Assembly (NCBI GenBank): GCA_934270565.1
Contig: CAKQPR010000008.1
Coordinates: 17,152 to 81,151, forward strand
From: an uncultured Clostridia bacterium
GTDB lineage: Bacteria > Bacillota > Clostridia > Christensenellales > Pumilibacteraceae
Reading direction: 5' to 3'
Length of the DNA: 64,000 nt
Made by a program: the position numbers and the translations under genes
Shown here: positions 43,525-52,304 of the stretch, one piece after another
Position numbering within the stretch: position 1 is the first letter of the stretch
Layout: each line of letters begins with the position of its first letter
The notes under the pieces: generated by a model
Told to the model about the DNA's origin: nothing
Database searches by the model: none
Seen by the model: the letters and a program-made list of their open reading frames with translations, nothing else

Positions 43525-44922
43525 TTATGCGGATTGTCCGTCGCGCAGAATTGCATCCATAAGCTCGTCGTAAGTTTTTTGCGCGCTGACGATTTTTCTC
43601 GCTTCACCCGCGCCTTTATTGCACAGAATATAACGGAGAGAGTCGAAGATTTCTCTGTCGTCCACGTCGCCCGGATCGTGCAGATTCGTATAGCTGTTTT
43701 CTACGTCCACTTCGAACGAATCGAGGAACGCAAAATAATCGAGACGAAGTTCGCCGTCGGAAAGGCGCTTCACTCTTCCGTAACTACCTCCCGCGACTTC
43801 GCGATCGACAAAACAAATCACCGTCGCGCTGCCGCCTTTTACATAAGCGGACGCGCTCGATATAAGATATTCGCAAAGTCCCGCTTTTGTCGCGATCGGG
43901 AAAAGTGCGTTCACTACGAGACAAACGTTCTTTCCGCGCTCGGCTTCGCCGCGAACGTAATCCGCCGCGCGTCTCGCAACGTAAGTACATCTTTCTTCGT
44001 CACCCGCGGGAACGAAACCGTTTGGCATTACGAAAGGCTTTGCTTTCGCTCCGTTTTTCTCGCGTTCGCCTAGACAAAGTAAAACCACTTCGTCGAATGC
44101 GGCGTTGTCTTTAAGCGAAGAAGTTAGGTTAATCACGTTATCGGGCGTTGTGGGCGTGCCCGAGTACGAAACAAGCAGGCTCTGTCCGCGCATAAGCGGC
44201 GTAATCGTATTGATATAAGCGCCCAAGCCGTCGGGGGTGTCTTTCAGAATCACCCTTCTGTCGGGCTCGCATTTCGTGCGTGCGGCTCTGTTTTTTATGC
44301 GGTTGAAATCGTCAACCGGAATATCGTTTACCGAGTCGATGTGATAGGTATAGAAAGATTTGATTTCTTCGTCGTATTTTACTCTGCAAACGATATAATC
44401 GCCGTTTTTAAGGTTGAGTTCGTGCACCATTTTGCGGGTGCAGTATGCGTCGCGGTCGCTTTTTGCGAGCGGAAGCGATCTTACCACCCCGAAGCCCTTG
44501 TCGGTGATTTCCATGTAGCCTTTCATTTCTCTACCGGCAACGAAAGCGCCCGTAAGATACAGTTCGTCTATTTTGATTTCGGTTTCGACGGTAAACTTAT
44601 CGTTTACGCTCGGCTCGACGAGCATATCTTCCAAAGATGCCTTGTCGAAATCCTGTACCCCCCATACGGCGGCGGCAATCATTTTGGTAAGGTCTTCTTT
44701 TTTTGTCGCAGTCGGCGCAGAAAGTCTGAAACGGGTGGCGATTTCTCTGCAATCGTATATGCTCTTAAAGTTCAGATATTCTATAACGTCTTTATAAAAC
44801 AGATCTCTATTGACGTGAGTCAACGGTTTGTTTTCGCCAAACGCATTGACATACTTAATAAAAGCCATTTCGTTAAGTGTCTTGCTTAAGTATTCCCTGT
44901 ACCAAAGAGGATTTCTTCCCAT
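43525..44922 (-). CDS. Rho-like protein lacking ATPase motifs
   Basis: A 465-residue protein that follows the layout of transcription terminator Rho. The N-terminal helical part includes KKEDLTKMI (SAP-like). A cold-shock-type RNA-binding domain lies at about 130-200 (GYMEITDKGFGVVRS, LKNGDYIVCRV). A RecA-like domain spans about 220-460. In the last, DRRVILKDTPDGLGAYINTITPLMRGQ matches the start of Rho's motor, but the P-loop GKT is replaced (VSYSGTPTTPD at 251-261) and the Walker B Asp by Asn (CLVVNALFPIATKA). KGGSATVICFVD and the C-terminal helices still track Rho. It probably cannot hydrolyse ATP; it may bind RNA or interfere with true Rho. Own promoter, upstream of secA. Confidence 0.68.
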   Translation of the reverse strand: MGRNPLWYREYLSKTLNEMAFIKYVNAFGENKPLTHVNRDLFYKDVIEYLNFKSIYDCREIATRFRLSAPTATKKEDLTKMIAAAVWGVQDFDKASLEDMLVEPSVNDKFTVETEIKIDELYLTGAFVAGREMKGYMEITDKGFGVVRSLPLAKSDRDAYCTRKMVHELNLKNGDYIVCRVKYDEEIKSFYTYHIDSVNDIPVDDFNRIKNRAARTKCEPDRRVILKDTPDGLGAYINTITPLMRGQSLLVSYSGTPTTPDNVINLTSSLKDNAAFDEVVLLCLGEREKNGAKAKPFVMPNGFVPAGDEERCTYVARRAADYVRGEAERGKNVCLVVNALFPIATKAGLCEYLISSASAYVKGGSATVICFVDREVAGGSYGRVKRLSDGELRLDYFAFLDSFEVDVENSYTNLHDPGDVDDREIFDSLRYILCNKGAGEARKIVSAQKTYDELMDAILRDGQSA

Positions 44923-44968
44923 AGTTAAACTCCGACGGCTAGATTTTGTAACAGCCGTTATATGTAAT

Positions 44969-44997
44969 ATTATAACACCTTTATTTTTTTAACGCAA
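44969..44997 (-). promoter_or_regulatory. Promoter of the Rho-like / secA / prfB operon
   Basis: Minus strand TTGCGT, 17 bp and TATAAT, about 47 bp before the Rho-like start codon. The remaining 44998-45089 shows no other clear element. Confidence 0.7.
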
Positions 44998-45089
44998 GTT
45001 ATTTATATCAAGTCAAAGGTTTATTTTTTAAAATAATGTGAAAAATCGACGAAATAAGACAATTTCGGACAATAAAAGACAAAAGTAAT

Positions 45090-45818
45090 TTACTCGTCCG
45101 CAGAAACTTCTTTTTCGTCGCCCGTAAGAACGACAGACGTCTGCAATTTTGCGTGTCTGTTGATAAGCGCGCCGTTTATCACGAGCTCGAACGCGCAACC
45201 GAGATAAGCCGCGGCTTTTTCGCTTAAAATCATTCTCGTAAGGTAGATTTGCAGGTATTCCATAAGCGCGCTCGTCTCGTCCATGCAGATAACGAGGCGT
45301 ATAACAGATTTGCGAGCGTCAACCACGAGCGAATTTTTCTTTATGGACATATTCACCCGATCGTGAATATCGGTTTTGTCGTACCTGTCGCGCCTTACTC
45401 TGCTGCGGTGAGCGTCCGATTTGTCGGCGATTATAAGCGCGGCGGATACGGGAGAAACGGGAACGCCGGTCTCTTCTTCGTGATTTCCGATCGCGCCCGT
45501 TATCGTGGCGATTTCGGTCATATTCATTCCGCGGTTTTTCAGCAGTCCGAACGCGAGCGTTGCGCCCGTAAGTCCGTGATTTTTCCGATTGATCGCGTTG
45601 CCTACGTCGTGTATCCAGCCTGTAATAGCGCCGAGCTCGACGGTGCGTTCGTCATAGCCGAGTTCGCGCAGAATATTAGCCGTCGTGCGACTGACGTAAC
45701 CGACGTGACGCAAACCGTGTTCGGTGTAGCCCATAACTTCAAGATTGTGGTTTGCCGCCTCGATTAGCGCGCGGACATCCTCGTCCGATTTTATGTCTTC
45801 GAGCGTAATTGCTTTCAT
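45090..45818 (-). CDS. HD-domain phosphohydrolase
   Basis: A 242-residue protein. The HD metal site is laid out as RHVGYVS, GWIHDVGN, HGLTGA and GNHEEE across residues 37-115, so all expected His/Asp ligands are there. The C-terminal 90 residues are mixed alpha/beta and not recognised. A nucleotide or cyclic-nucleotide phosphohydrolase is likely; the substrate is unknown. It is last in a six-gene operon that begins at 51032. Confidence 0.78.
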   Translation of the reverse strand: MKAITLEDIKSDEDVRALIEAANHNLEVMGYTEHGLRHVGYVSRTTANILRELGYDERTVELGAITGWIHDVGNAINRKNHGLTGATLAFGLLKNRGMNMTEIATITGAIGNHEEETGVPVSPVSAALIIADKSDAHRSRVRRDRYDKTDIHDRVNMSIKKNSLVVDARKSVIRLVICMDETSALMEYLQIYLTRMILSEKAAAYLGCAFELVINGALINRHAKLQTSVVLTGDEKEVSADE

Positions 45819-45834
45819 ACCGTTCTCCGCCGTT

Positions 45835-46638
45835 TTATTTAAGGTTCTTGATTGCCTTGTAGAATTCGTCGTCCGAAAAGTCGCGCGCGGTGTCGTCCAC
45901 CACTCCGCCCATCTGCTCGATGGCGTTACGGATTTCGATATACTCCATATAATTGCAGTCGTCGAGCGCGGGATAAAGGTATTCCGCGGCGCGTTCGTCG
46001 CCGTATTTGCCTATGAGCCCCGCAACGAACGGCAGATTATCCGAAGTTGCGAACAATTCGCGCAAGAGCGAATACGTTCTCTCGTCCTTTTCGCCTTCGA
46101 CGAGCACGTCGGCAATCATTTCTTTGAGCGCTACGGAAGCCGACGGCAATGCGGCAAACAACGCCTCCGCCGCTACGCCCGCACTTTCTTTAAGTTCGTC
46201 CGCGCAGGCTTCCCTCAATCCCTCGTCCGCGCTTTCGTCAAGCATAATATCGGTCATTTTTCCGATCGGCATTTCTGCGCCCGATTCGCATAACAAATTG
46301 AGCGCCGCGATCGCGGTTTTCGGGTCGGAGTTTTTATCCACGAGCTTTTTCAGGTACTCGTCGCATCCGTTGACTTCGGCTATCCGATCGCAAAGAAGCG
46401 AGCACGGATTACCGTCGCCCTTATTTGCCTCGACAAACATATCGACGAGTTTTTTCGGATCGGAAACGCTCGCAAAATAGCCCTCGGGCGAAAACCCGTT
46501 CGTTTCGGGATTAGGCGTCGTTGCCCATTCCTCGTAAAATTCGGGAATTCTGTCCTCGATTTCGTCGGGAGTAAGATCGCCGTTTTCTTCAATCTTGTTT
46601 CTCAGAAACGCTTCGAAAAGCTTGTCAAAATCTTTCAT
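45835..46638 (-). CDS. HEAT-like helical repeat protein, function unknown
   Basis: A 267-residue acidic, all-helical protein. Repeating units of 35-45 residues (DPKTAIAALNLLCESG, LREACADELKESAG, ALKEMIADVLVEG, PFVAGLIGKYGDERAAEYLYPAL) suggest HEAT/ARM-type repeats. No catalytic motif is seen. Its start overlaps the TPR gene's stop by one base. It probably works as a scaffold with the TPR protein. Confidence 0.6.
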   Translation of the reverse strand: MKDFDKLFEAFLRNKIEENGDLTPDEIEDRIPEFYEEWATTPNPETNGFSPEGYFASVSDPKKLVDMFVEANKGDGNPCSLLCDRIAEVNGCDEYLKKLVDKNSDPKTAIAALNLLCESGAEMPIGKMTDIMLDESADEGLREACADELKESAGVAAEALFAALPSASVALKEMIADVLVEGEKDERTYSLLRELFATSDNLPFVAGLIGKYGDERAAEYLYPALDDCNYMEYIEIRNAIEQMGGVVDDTARDFSDDEFYKAIKNLK

Positions 46639-48344
46639 TACTGCTCCTTATTATCGTTGTTTTCGTCCGTATCGGATTCGCTTTCTTCAGTTTTTCTTAC
46701 TTCTTTAAGTCCGGTTTTCGACATAAGCGTGTTGAATCCCGATATCGAAGCTTCGAACAGTTCGCAACAAATGCGTTTATCGGTGTAATCGCCGATTTTC
46801 ATATCGTAAAAGATCAGCGCCGCAAGCGCGTTCGGGTTGCATTTGCCGATTTTCGCCGCGCGTAAAGCGGAAACGATTTTCGAATAACTTTCGCGCAGCG
46901 GTTGTTCGAAATTGTTCGTAAGAAATGCGAGCGTTGACGTAACGCGCCAGAAAGTCTCCTCTTCCTCGGGAGTATCGTCAACGTCGGGTTTTTCCACGTG
47001 GAAGAACAATACCATATCGCCGATAACGAGTTCGAAATGCTTATCAGCGGCACTGCACAGGTATGCGTGCAGAATTTCGCGCCTCGACTCGTCCGAGATA
47101 AACTGATTAAGCAAAAGGTCGCGGATAAACGGTTGCCACTTTTCGCTCTGACAAAGGAATTTCGCAACGCTTACCCCGATAAAACTGTCGCGTTCGCGCA
47201 TTACGGCTATCGTATCGTCGCGGAATTCTTTATCGGTTTCGAGCTCGGCGAGAGCTTTGTCTAAGCCGTCGAGCTTTCTGAATTTGTCGTCCACTCTCTT
47301 TTCGCGCGCTTTTTTCACACGCTCGGGAAGCGACGGAGATAAATCGAATTCCTTGATTTTTCCGAGCACGATCTGTTTCGCGTAATAAGCCGCCGTCGCG
47401 TCGTCCGGATAAAGCTTGCGTAGAATCATGGCGTCCTCGCGCGCTTCGGCATGCATACCGAGATTGTATTCCGCCTGAGCGATAATAAGCATGGCGTCGC
47501 GGTCGAAAGGACGATATTCGAGCACTTTCTCGAAATATTTCGCGGCGTAATCGTCGTCCTGCGCTTTCATAAAGGATATCGCGACCGTGTAAACGTCCTG
47601 TTCGGTTTCGACGCCCACCGCGTCGAGATCGTCACCCGCGGCGTACGCTTCGTCGAACTTTCCCGCTTCGAAAAGCGCAAGCATCTTCGTGCTGAGAACA
47701 GGCAAAGACTTCGGATTGCTTTTAAGAAATTCGCCGCATTTTTCCACACACTCGTCGTACCTTTTCATCGAGTACAACGTAAGTATTATACCCGCCTGCG
47801 CCTCGACGTAATCCTTGCTGTTCTTGTCTATTCCCTCGTAGATCCCGAGAGCCACGTCGTATTTGCCGTTAAACAGCATAGATTTCGCTATGCGCGTGGA
47901 TTCGCTGTCGCCGCCGTCGTACAAATGAAAACGACTTTCCGGTTCGGGCGCGGGCTCGGGCTCAAACGCTCGTTCGGTGGGCTGAGGTATGCTTTCCGCG
48001 TCTTTAAGCGCGCCGTTGACGATCCCGAGATGCAGGTAATAAAGCGTTATATCGAAGCGCTCGGCTTCCGTTCCGTAGGCGAGCATGCCGACGTAACCGT
48101 CGCTTCGCTTGGGGTCGAGAACGATCATTTTCATGAAAATCGGTCTCGCGCCGTCGCGACAGCCTATATCTTCGAACGCGCTAGCCATTTCGCTGTAAGC
48201 GGTATAATTATCCGGATCGAGCGCGATCGCGCTGTGATAGTCCGCGATGGCGTCGATTATTCTTCCTTCGTCGTATTTGCGTTGCGCCGAAGCAAGATAG
48301 CCGGCGCCGTTTCTTTCGAGTTTAACTATTTTTTCCATTCTCAT
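46638..48344 (-). CDS. Tetratricopeptide-repeat protein
   Basis: A 568-residue protein. N-terminal TPR units are clear (AQRKYDEGRIIDAIADYHSAIALDPDNYTAYSEMASAFEDIG). More units lie at about 150-330 (FNGKYDVALGIYEGI, YFEKVLEYRPFDRDAMLIIAQAEYNLG). A linker of about 30 residues rich in Glu and Pro splits them. The C-terminal 230 residues are helical and unrecognised. No signal peptide. It likely organises a complex with the neighbouring HEAT-like and membrane proteins. It overlaps the methyltransferase gene by 23 bp. Confidence 0.75.
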   Translation of the reverse strand: MRMEKIVKLERNGAGYLASAQRKYDEGRIIDAIADYHSAIALDPDNYTAYSEMASAFEDIGCRDGARPIFMKMIVLDPKRSDGYVGMLAYGTEAERFDITLYYLHLGIVNGALKDAESIPQPTERAFEPEPAPEPESRFHLYDGGDSESTRIAKSMLFNGKYDVALGIYEGIDKNSKDYVEAQAGIILTLYSMKRYDECVEKCGEFLKSNPKSLPVLSTKMLALFEAGKFDEAYAAGDDLDAVGVETEQDVYTVAISFMKAQDDDYAAKYFEKVLEYRPFDRDAMLIIAQAEYNLGMHAEAREDAMILRKLYPDDATAAYYAKQIVLGKIKEFDLSPSLPERVKKAREKRVDDKFRKLDGLDKALAELETDKEFRDDTIAVMRERDSFIGVSVAKFLCQSEKWQPFIRDLLLNQFISDESRREILHAYLCSAADKHFELVIGDMVLFFHVEKPDVDDTPEEEETFWRVTSTLAFLTNNFEQPLRESYSKIVSALRAAKIGKCNPNALAALIFYDMKIGDYTDKRICCELFEASISGFNTLMSKTGLKEVRKTEESESDTDENNDNKEQ

Positions 48345-49056
48345 TTCTCTCCTTCTTCAAAGAGACGAATTGCAAGCGCTCGCACTTTTCGCTCGGCTTA
48401 CGACGCGTTCCGTATCCGTAAACTTTCACCGTAAAACCGACCTCCGTAAGCGCATCGACGAGTTGTCGCTCCGTGTGGATGAATTGCGTCTGTTCGTCGG
48501 TTGCCCTGTCGTAAGTTCCGTCGGGGCGGCGGGCGAAGAATGTGAGAAACATATCGATTCTGTCTTTGTAAAGGAAGTTTTCCCAAACGTATGTAACGCC
48601 GTTTTCCGTTGCAGTAAAAACGTTGTTTGCAAGTAAATTTTTAATTTTGAATTCGCTCGAAACGTCGAAAGCAAATACGCCGCCGTCCGTCAGCGAGTTA
48701 TAAACCTTACGGAAAAACCCGAGCGGCCGTCGGACGTAATTTACCACGTCGCAACAAGCTGTCACGAAATCGAGGCGTTTGCCGAAACCTCCCCCGAAAA
48801 CGTTTTTCAGTACAAAATCGACCCGAACGTCGAGCTCCGCGGCTTTAGTAAACGCGGAAGCAAGCATCCCTTCGGACGAATCGAAACCGGTTACGTCATA
48901 ACCGCGCCGAGCAAGCTCGAGCGTAATTCCGCCCGTGCCGCATCCGAGATCCGCTCCCCGTCCTCCCTCGGGAAGAAACGACGAAACGTATTCCGCGCGT
49001 TCGCGATCGTCTCTGTCCGAAAATAAGTCGTAATATTCGGATAATGCTTCGTACAT
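48322..49056 (-). CDS. Class I SAM-dependent methyltransferase
   Basis: A 244-residue protein with the SAM-binding motif I GADLGCGTGGITLELA (residues 34-49), acidic motif II VTGFDSSEGML, and the region CCDVVNYVRR. Methylation target unknown. Its position within an operon of scaffold-like proteins gives no clear clue. Its gene starts 3 bp after the membrane protein's stop and overlaps the TPR gene. Confidence 0.83.
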   Translation of the reverse strand: MYEALSEYYDLFSDRDDRERAEYVSSFLPEGGRGADLGCGTGGITLELARRGYDVTGFDSSEGMLASAFTKAAELDVRVDFVLKNVFGGGFGKRLDFVTACCDVVNYVRRPLGFFRKVYNSLTDGGVFAFDVSSEFKIKNLLANNVFTATENGVTYVWENFLYKDRIDMFLTFFARRPDGTYDRATDEQTQFIHTERQLVDALTEVGFTVKVYGYGTRRKPSEKCERLQFVSLKKERNENGKNS

Positions 49057-49059
49057 ATT

Positions 49060-50379
49060 TTATTTCCCGTCGTCCTCGTTGTATTCCTCTTCGGACACGG
49101 GCATGGTTGCGATGGCGGATTCTTTTTCTTCGGCAATGCGGGCGCGTTTTGCCTTTTCCTCTGCTCTGCGTGCGCGGCGGTTCGGCTTTTCGGCGGCTTT
49201 GCGCTCCTGTTCGATACGTTCGTATTCTTCGTTGAGCTGATTTTCCACGTCCTCGCGCTCGCGGTCGATTTCCTCGCGCATAACCTCTTTTTCTTCGTTC
49301 ATTTTTGCAAGATCGTCGCGGGAGAACGTTGCGCCGAGCGGCGTAAAACTCTTGCCCTTATCTATGCTCGAAAGTCTGCGGGAAACGTAAGCCGCGCCGT
49401 ACTGCGTGTTACGCGAACGGATACGCTCGATTTCGGTTGCCTTGTCGGTTTCCGCGTCGGGAACGTACATACCGCGGTTTTTAACAGCGCCTTTGACGCG
49501 ATCGTTTACGAATTTATCGAACACCCACTGCGAGAACACGGTATAGATAAGCACCATATACGCAGGTCCGAGAAGCGCGAAAATGAGCCAGCCGAATATC
49601 GCGAACTGAAGGGGCAAAACTAAAAGTACAACGATGGGTATTGCGCTGAGCGCGAGAAAGAAAATGTTTTGCGGAATAAGCGCAATCGTCAGAAGGAAGC
49701 TGTTTTTAATAAGCGCGCCGAGTCCGAGTTTGTACGTCACTTCCTGAGTGCACATATACATCGTCATACAGGTCACGATAATGAATTGCATTATCGAAAG
49801 CACGAGCGAAATAGTTTTAAGCCACACGGGCATAGAGTCGAGAACGGAATACGCGCGGACGTTGAACATAAACAGAAACAACGACACTCCGAAGAAGAAG
49901 AAAATAAACAGAAATCTCGACCAGTTTTTCTTAATTCCGGTAAAGAACGTACTCGCGACGGATACGCCTTCGCCCCACGCGAGCATTTTAAGAACGTGGA
50001 ACGCGCCCGCAAGTCCCATACCGAAAATCATGAGCCCGGGGATCAGCAAAGCGTATGTGTAGACGTTATACATAAACGTGCGGTACGCGCCTATTCTCAC
50101 CGCGTCCGTTATTACGGGATAGCCTATACCGAGGTTCGACGAATACGGAACGATCGTGCCGTCGGCGGCTTTGACGAGCGACATGATAACGATCCACGCG
50201 ATTGCGGGTATCGCGAATAGAACGCATAGAAGGCTGACTTTCGCCATAGCTCCGAGGCGGTTTGTGAAAACGTCCTTAAATACCGCCCAGCGCGACCCGG
50301 GTAATTTGTTCGGGGTAAAATCGGGCAGGTTGTCCTTACCCATCGTAAGTCTGTATATTAAGCCTTTACGTTGCGCCAT
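49060..50379 (-). CDS. YesL/DUF624-like membrane protein with charged coiled-coil tail
   Basis: A 439-residue protein. Residues 40-290 hold about six membrane helices; the first part (FTNRLGAMAKVSLLCVLFAIPAIAWIVIM) resembles the YesL/DUF624 family. The last 110 residues are very rich in Glu, Arg and Lys and should form a cytoplasmic coiled coil. The function is unknown; DUF624 proteins are often near transport or sporulation genes. It overlaps the upstream gene by 22 bp. Confidence 0.65.
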   Translation of the reverse strand: MAQRKGLIYRLTMGKDNLPDFTPNKLPGSRWAVFKDVFTNRLGAMAKVSLLCVLFAIPAIAWIVIMSLVKAADGTIVPYSSNLGIGYPVITDAVRIGAYRTFMYNVYTYALLIPGLMIFGMGLAGAFHVLKMLAWGEGVSVASTFFTGIKKNWSRFLFIFFFFGVSLFLFMFNVRAYSVLDSMPVWLKTISLVLSIMQFIIVTCMTMYMCTQEVTYKLGLGALIKNSFLLTIALIPQNIFFLALSAIPIVVLLVLPLQFAIFGWLIFALLGPAYMVLIYTVFSQWVFDKFVNDRVKGAVKNRGMYVPDAETDKATEIERIRSRNTQYGAAYVSRRLSSIDKGKSFTPLGATFSRDDLAKMNEEKEVMREEIDREREDVENQLNEEYERIEQERKAAEKPNRRARRAEEKAKRARIAEEKESAIATMPVSEEEYNEDDGK

Positions 50380-51032
50380 TTTATTTTCTCCTTAAGTAGC
50401 AACTTTTCGATTATTTTTTTCGTCTCATCCGTTCCGGACGAAACGTCTTTTTGCATGACGAGTTTGATCTTTTCTCCCGCGCCGAGATAACCTCTGAACT
50501 TAAAATCCGGTTCGGGCGGTTCTGTATTGCCGTTATACCCTTCCGCCGCTACGAGCAAAGCTTCTTCGTCGGCAGCCGGCGGATCGTAAGCGCACAGCGC
50601 CACCGTTCGCGCGTCGGCTCGGGCAAGTGTTCCGGAAAGCTCCATCAAAAATTTTTCCGCAACCGCCGCGTCGTAATACGCGTAAGTTACGATTATGCCC
50701 TCTCCCGCGCTTTCGGTTTTTACCCTTATTTCGTCGGGATCGAAAGCCTTTGCAAGTTCGTCGATTTCGGGAAGAACGTCGTACTTCGCTTCGGTGATTT
50801 TAAGTCTTACCGCACCCGCGACGAACGCGCCCGCCGACAATCTGTCGCGCGAACCGAGCTCGAACGCGTAAACGCTTTCGGCGGTAAACGGAAAAATCGT
50901 TTCGTTGTCCCCGACGTAAAGAACGATCGCGTTTTTAACTTTGATTCCCGATACGATTATCTTTGCGGCTTCGGCGTTGCCCGTCAAAAAAACGGCGACT
51001 TTGAATTCGTTGTTTTTTCCCTTCGGGCGCAT
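50358..51032 (-). CDS. Hypothetical protein, first gene of the six-gene operon
   Basis: A 224-residue soluble alpha/beta protein with no signal peptide or membrane helix. I do not recognise it. It has a beta-rich N-terminal half (EFKVAVFLTGNAEAAKIIVSGIKVKNAIVLYVGDN is unusual) and a proline- and alanine-rich middle. The start ATG at 51032 is preceded by GGAGG. It heads the overlapping operon 45090-51032, whose products include scaffold-like repeat proteins, a methyltransferase and an HD phosphohydrolase. Confidence 0.6.
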   Translation of the reverse strand: MRPKGKNNEFKVAVFLTGNAEAAKIIVSGIKVKNAIVLYVGDNETIFPFTAESVYAFELGSRDRLSAGAFVAGAVRLKITEAKYDVLPEIDELAKAFDPDEIRVKTESAGEGIIVTYAYYDAAVAEKFLMELSGTLARADARTVALCAYDPPAADEEALLVAAEGYNGNTEPPEPDFKFRGYLGAGEKIKLVMQKDVSSGTDETKKIIEKLLLKEKIKWRNVKA

Positions 51033-51130
51033 CCGAACACCTCCGTGACCCGTTAACGGTTATCACAAAGAATATTATACACCATTTAAATGTTTTTTTC
51101 AATCATTTTTACGTCGTTTCGGTTTTTTGA

Positions 51131-51159
51131 TTGACAATAAACTTTGTTTGTGCTATCAT
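51131..51159 (+). promoter_or_regulatory. Promoter of asd-dapA-dapB
   Basis: TTGACA, 17 bp and TATCAT. The leader of about 60 nt is too short for a lysine riboswitch. Confidence 0.82.
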
Positions 51160-51227
51160 ACCCGCATAATATCAAAGAATATTCACGCTTCGTACACGCC
51201 GCGCATATATTCTAAAGGAGTACATAC

Positions 51228-52229
51228 ATGAAATACAACGTTGCAGTAGTCGGCGCGACCGGTATGGTCGGCAGAAAAATGCTTCAGGTGCTCAGCGAAA
51301 GAAACCTTCCGATTGACAATCTCTACCTCTTCGCAAGCTCCAAGAGCGCGGGAAAGAAAGTCGATTTTATGGGTAAAACCTACACCGTAATCGAACTCAC
51401 CGAAGAAAGCGTAAAGTCGCATAAAGTCGATATCGCGCTTTTCAGCGCTGGAGCGGGAACGTCCAAAACCTTCGCTCCGATTTTCGCAGAATGCGGCGCG
51501 ACCGTAATCGACAATTCGAGCCAGTGGCGCACCGCCCCCGAAATCCCGCTCGTCGTTCCCGAGGTCAACCCCGAGGATATCGCTTGGAATCACGGCATTA
51601 TCGCAAACCCCAACTGCTCTACCATTCAGGCAGTCGTGGCGCTCGCTCCGCTTCATAAGGTGTTCGGCATCAAACGTATAGTTTACTCGACCTATCAGGC
51701 GGTAAGCGGCGCGGGGCTCGGCGGCTACACCGACCTCGAAGAAGGAATCAAGGGCAATCCGCCCAAGAAATTCCCGAAGCCGATTTTCGGAAACTGCCTG
51801 CCGCATATCGACGTTTTCCTCGACGACGGCTACACCAAAGAAGAACAGAAAATGATGTTCGAAACGCGCAAAATTCTGCACGATCAGTCGCTTAAAATCA
51901 CGGCAACGACCGTTCGCGTTCCCGTCTATTACGGACACAGCGAGAGCGTAAACGTTGAGTTTAACAAACCCGTAACGCTCGAGGCGGTTAAAAAGGTGCT
52001 TTCCGAGGCAGAAGGCGTGATCGTGATGGACGATCCGAAAAACGGAGTCTACCCCACCGCGCTCGAATGTGCCGATCACGACGAAGTTTACGTCGGAAGA
52101 ATTCGTCTCGACGACAGCGTGGAAAGCGGTGTAAACCTCTGGATCGTTGCCGACAATATCCGTAAGGGTGCGGCTACGAACGCCGTTCAGATCGCGGAAC
52201 GCCTAATCGCGATGAAAGAAGGAAAATAA
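51228..52229 (+). CDS. asd: Aspartate-semialdehyde dehydrogenase
   Basis: A 333-residue enzyme that reduces beta-aspartyl phosphate to the semialdehyde with NADPH. The N-terminal NADP site is VGATGMVGRKM. The catalytic Cys is in NPNCSTIQ (about residue 129). The substrate-binding RVPVYYGHSE region with its His is present. It is the branch point to lysine, threonine, methionine and diaminopimelate. ATG at 51228 with AAAGGAG about 8 nt upstream. First gene of a lysine/DAP operon. Confidence 0.96.
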   Translation: MKYNVAVVGATGMVGRKMLQVLSERNLPIDNLYLFASSKSAGKKVDFMGKTYTVIELTEESVKSHKVDIALFSAGAGTSKTFAPIFAECGATVIDNSSQWRTAPEIPLVVPEVNPEDIAWNHGIIANPNCSTIQAVVALAPLHKVFGIKRIVYSTYQAVSGAGLGGYTDLEEGIKGNPPKKFPKPIFGNCLPHIDVFLDDGYTKEEQKMMFETRKILHDQSLKITATTVRVPVYYGHSESVNVEFNKPVTLEAVKKVLSEAEGVIVMDDPKNGVYPTALECADHDEVYVGRIRLDDSVESGVNLWIVADNIRKGAATNAVQIAERLIAMKEGK

Positions 52230-52304
52230 TTTTTCCCAAGGAATACTCAAGCTAAAAATTTAATAGATTTTTCCCGCCATCAATCTGACGGTAAGGAGAA
52301 ACTT

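Noticed and set aside
51060..51227. Lysine riboswitch upstream of asd
   Set aside because: The promoter leaves a leader of only about 60 nt; the lysine aptamer needs about 170 nt.
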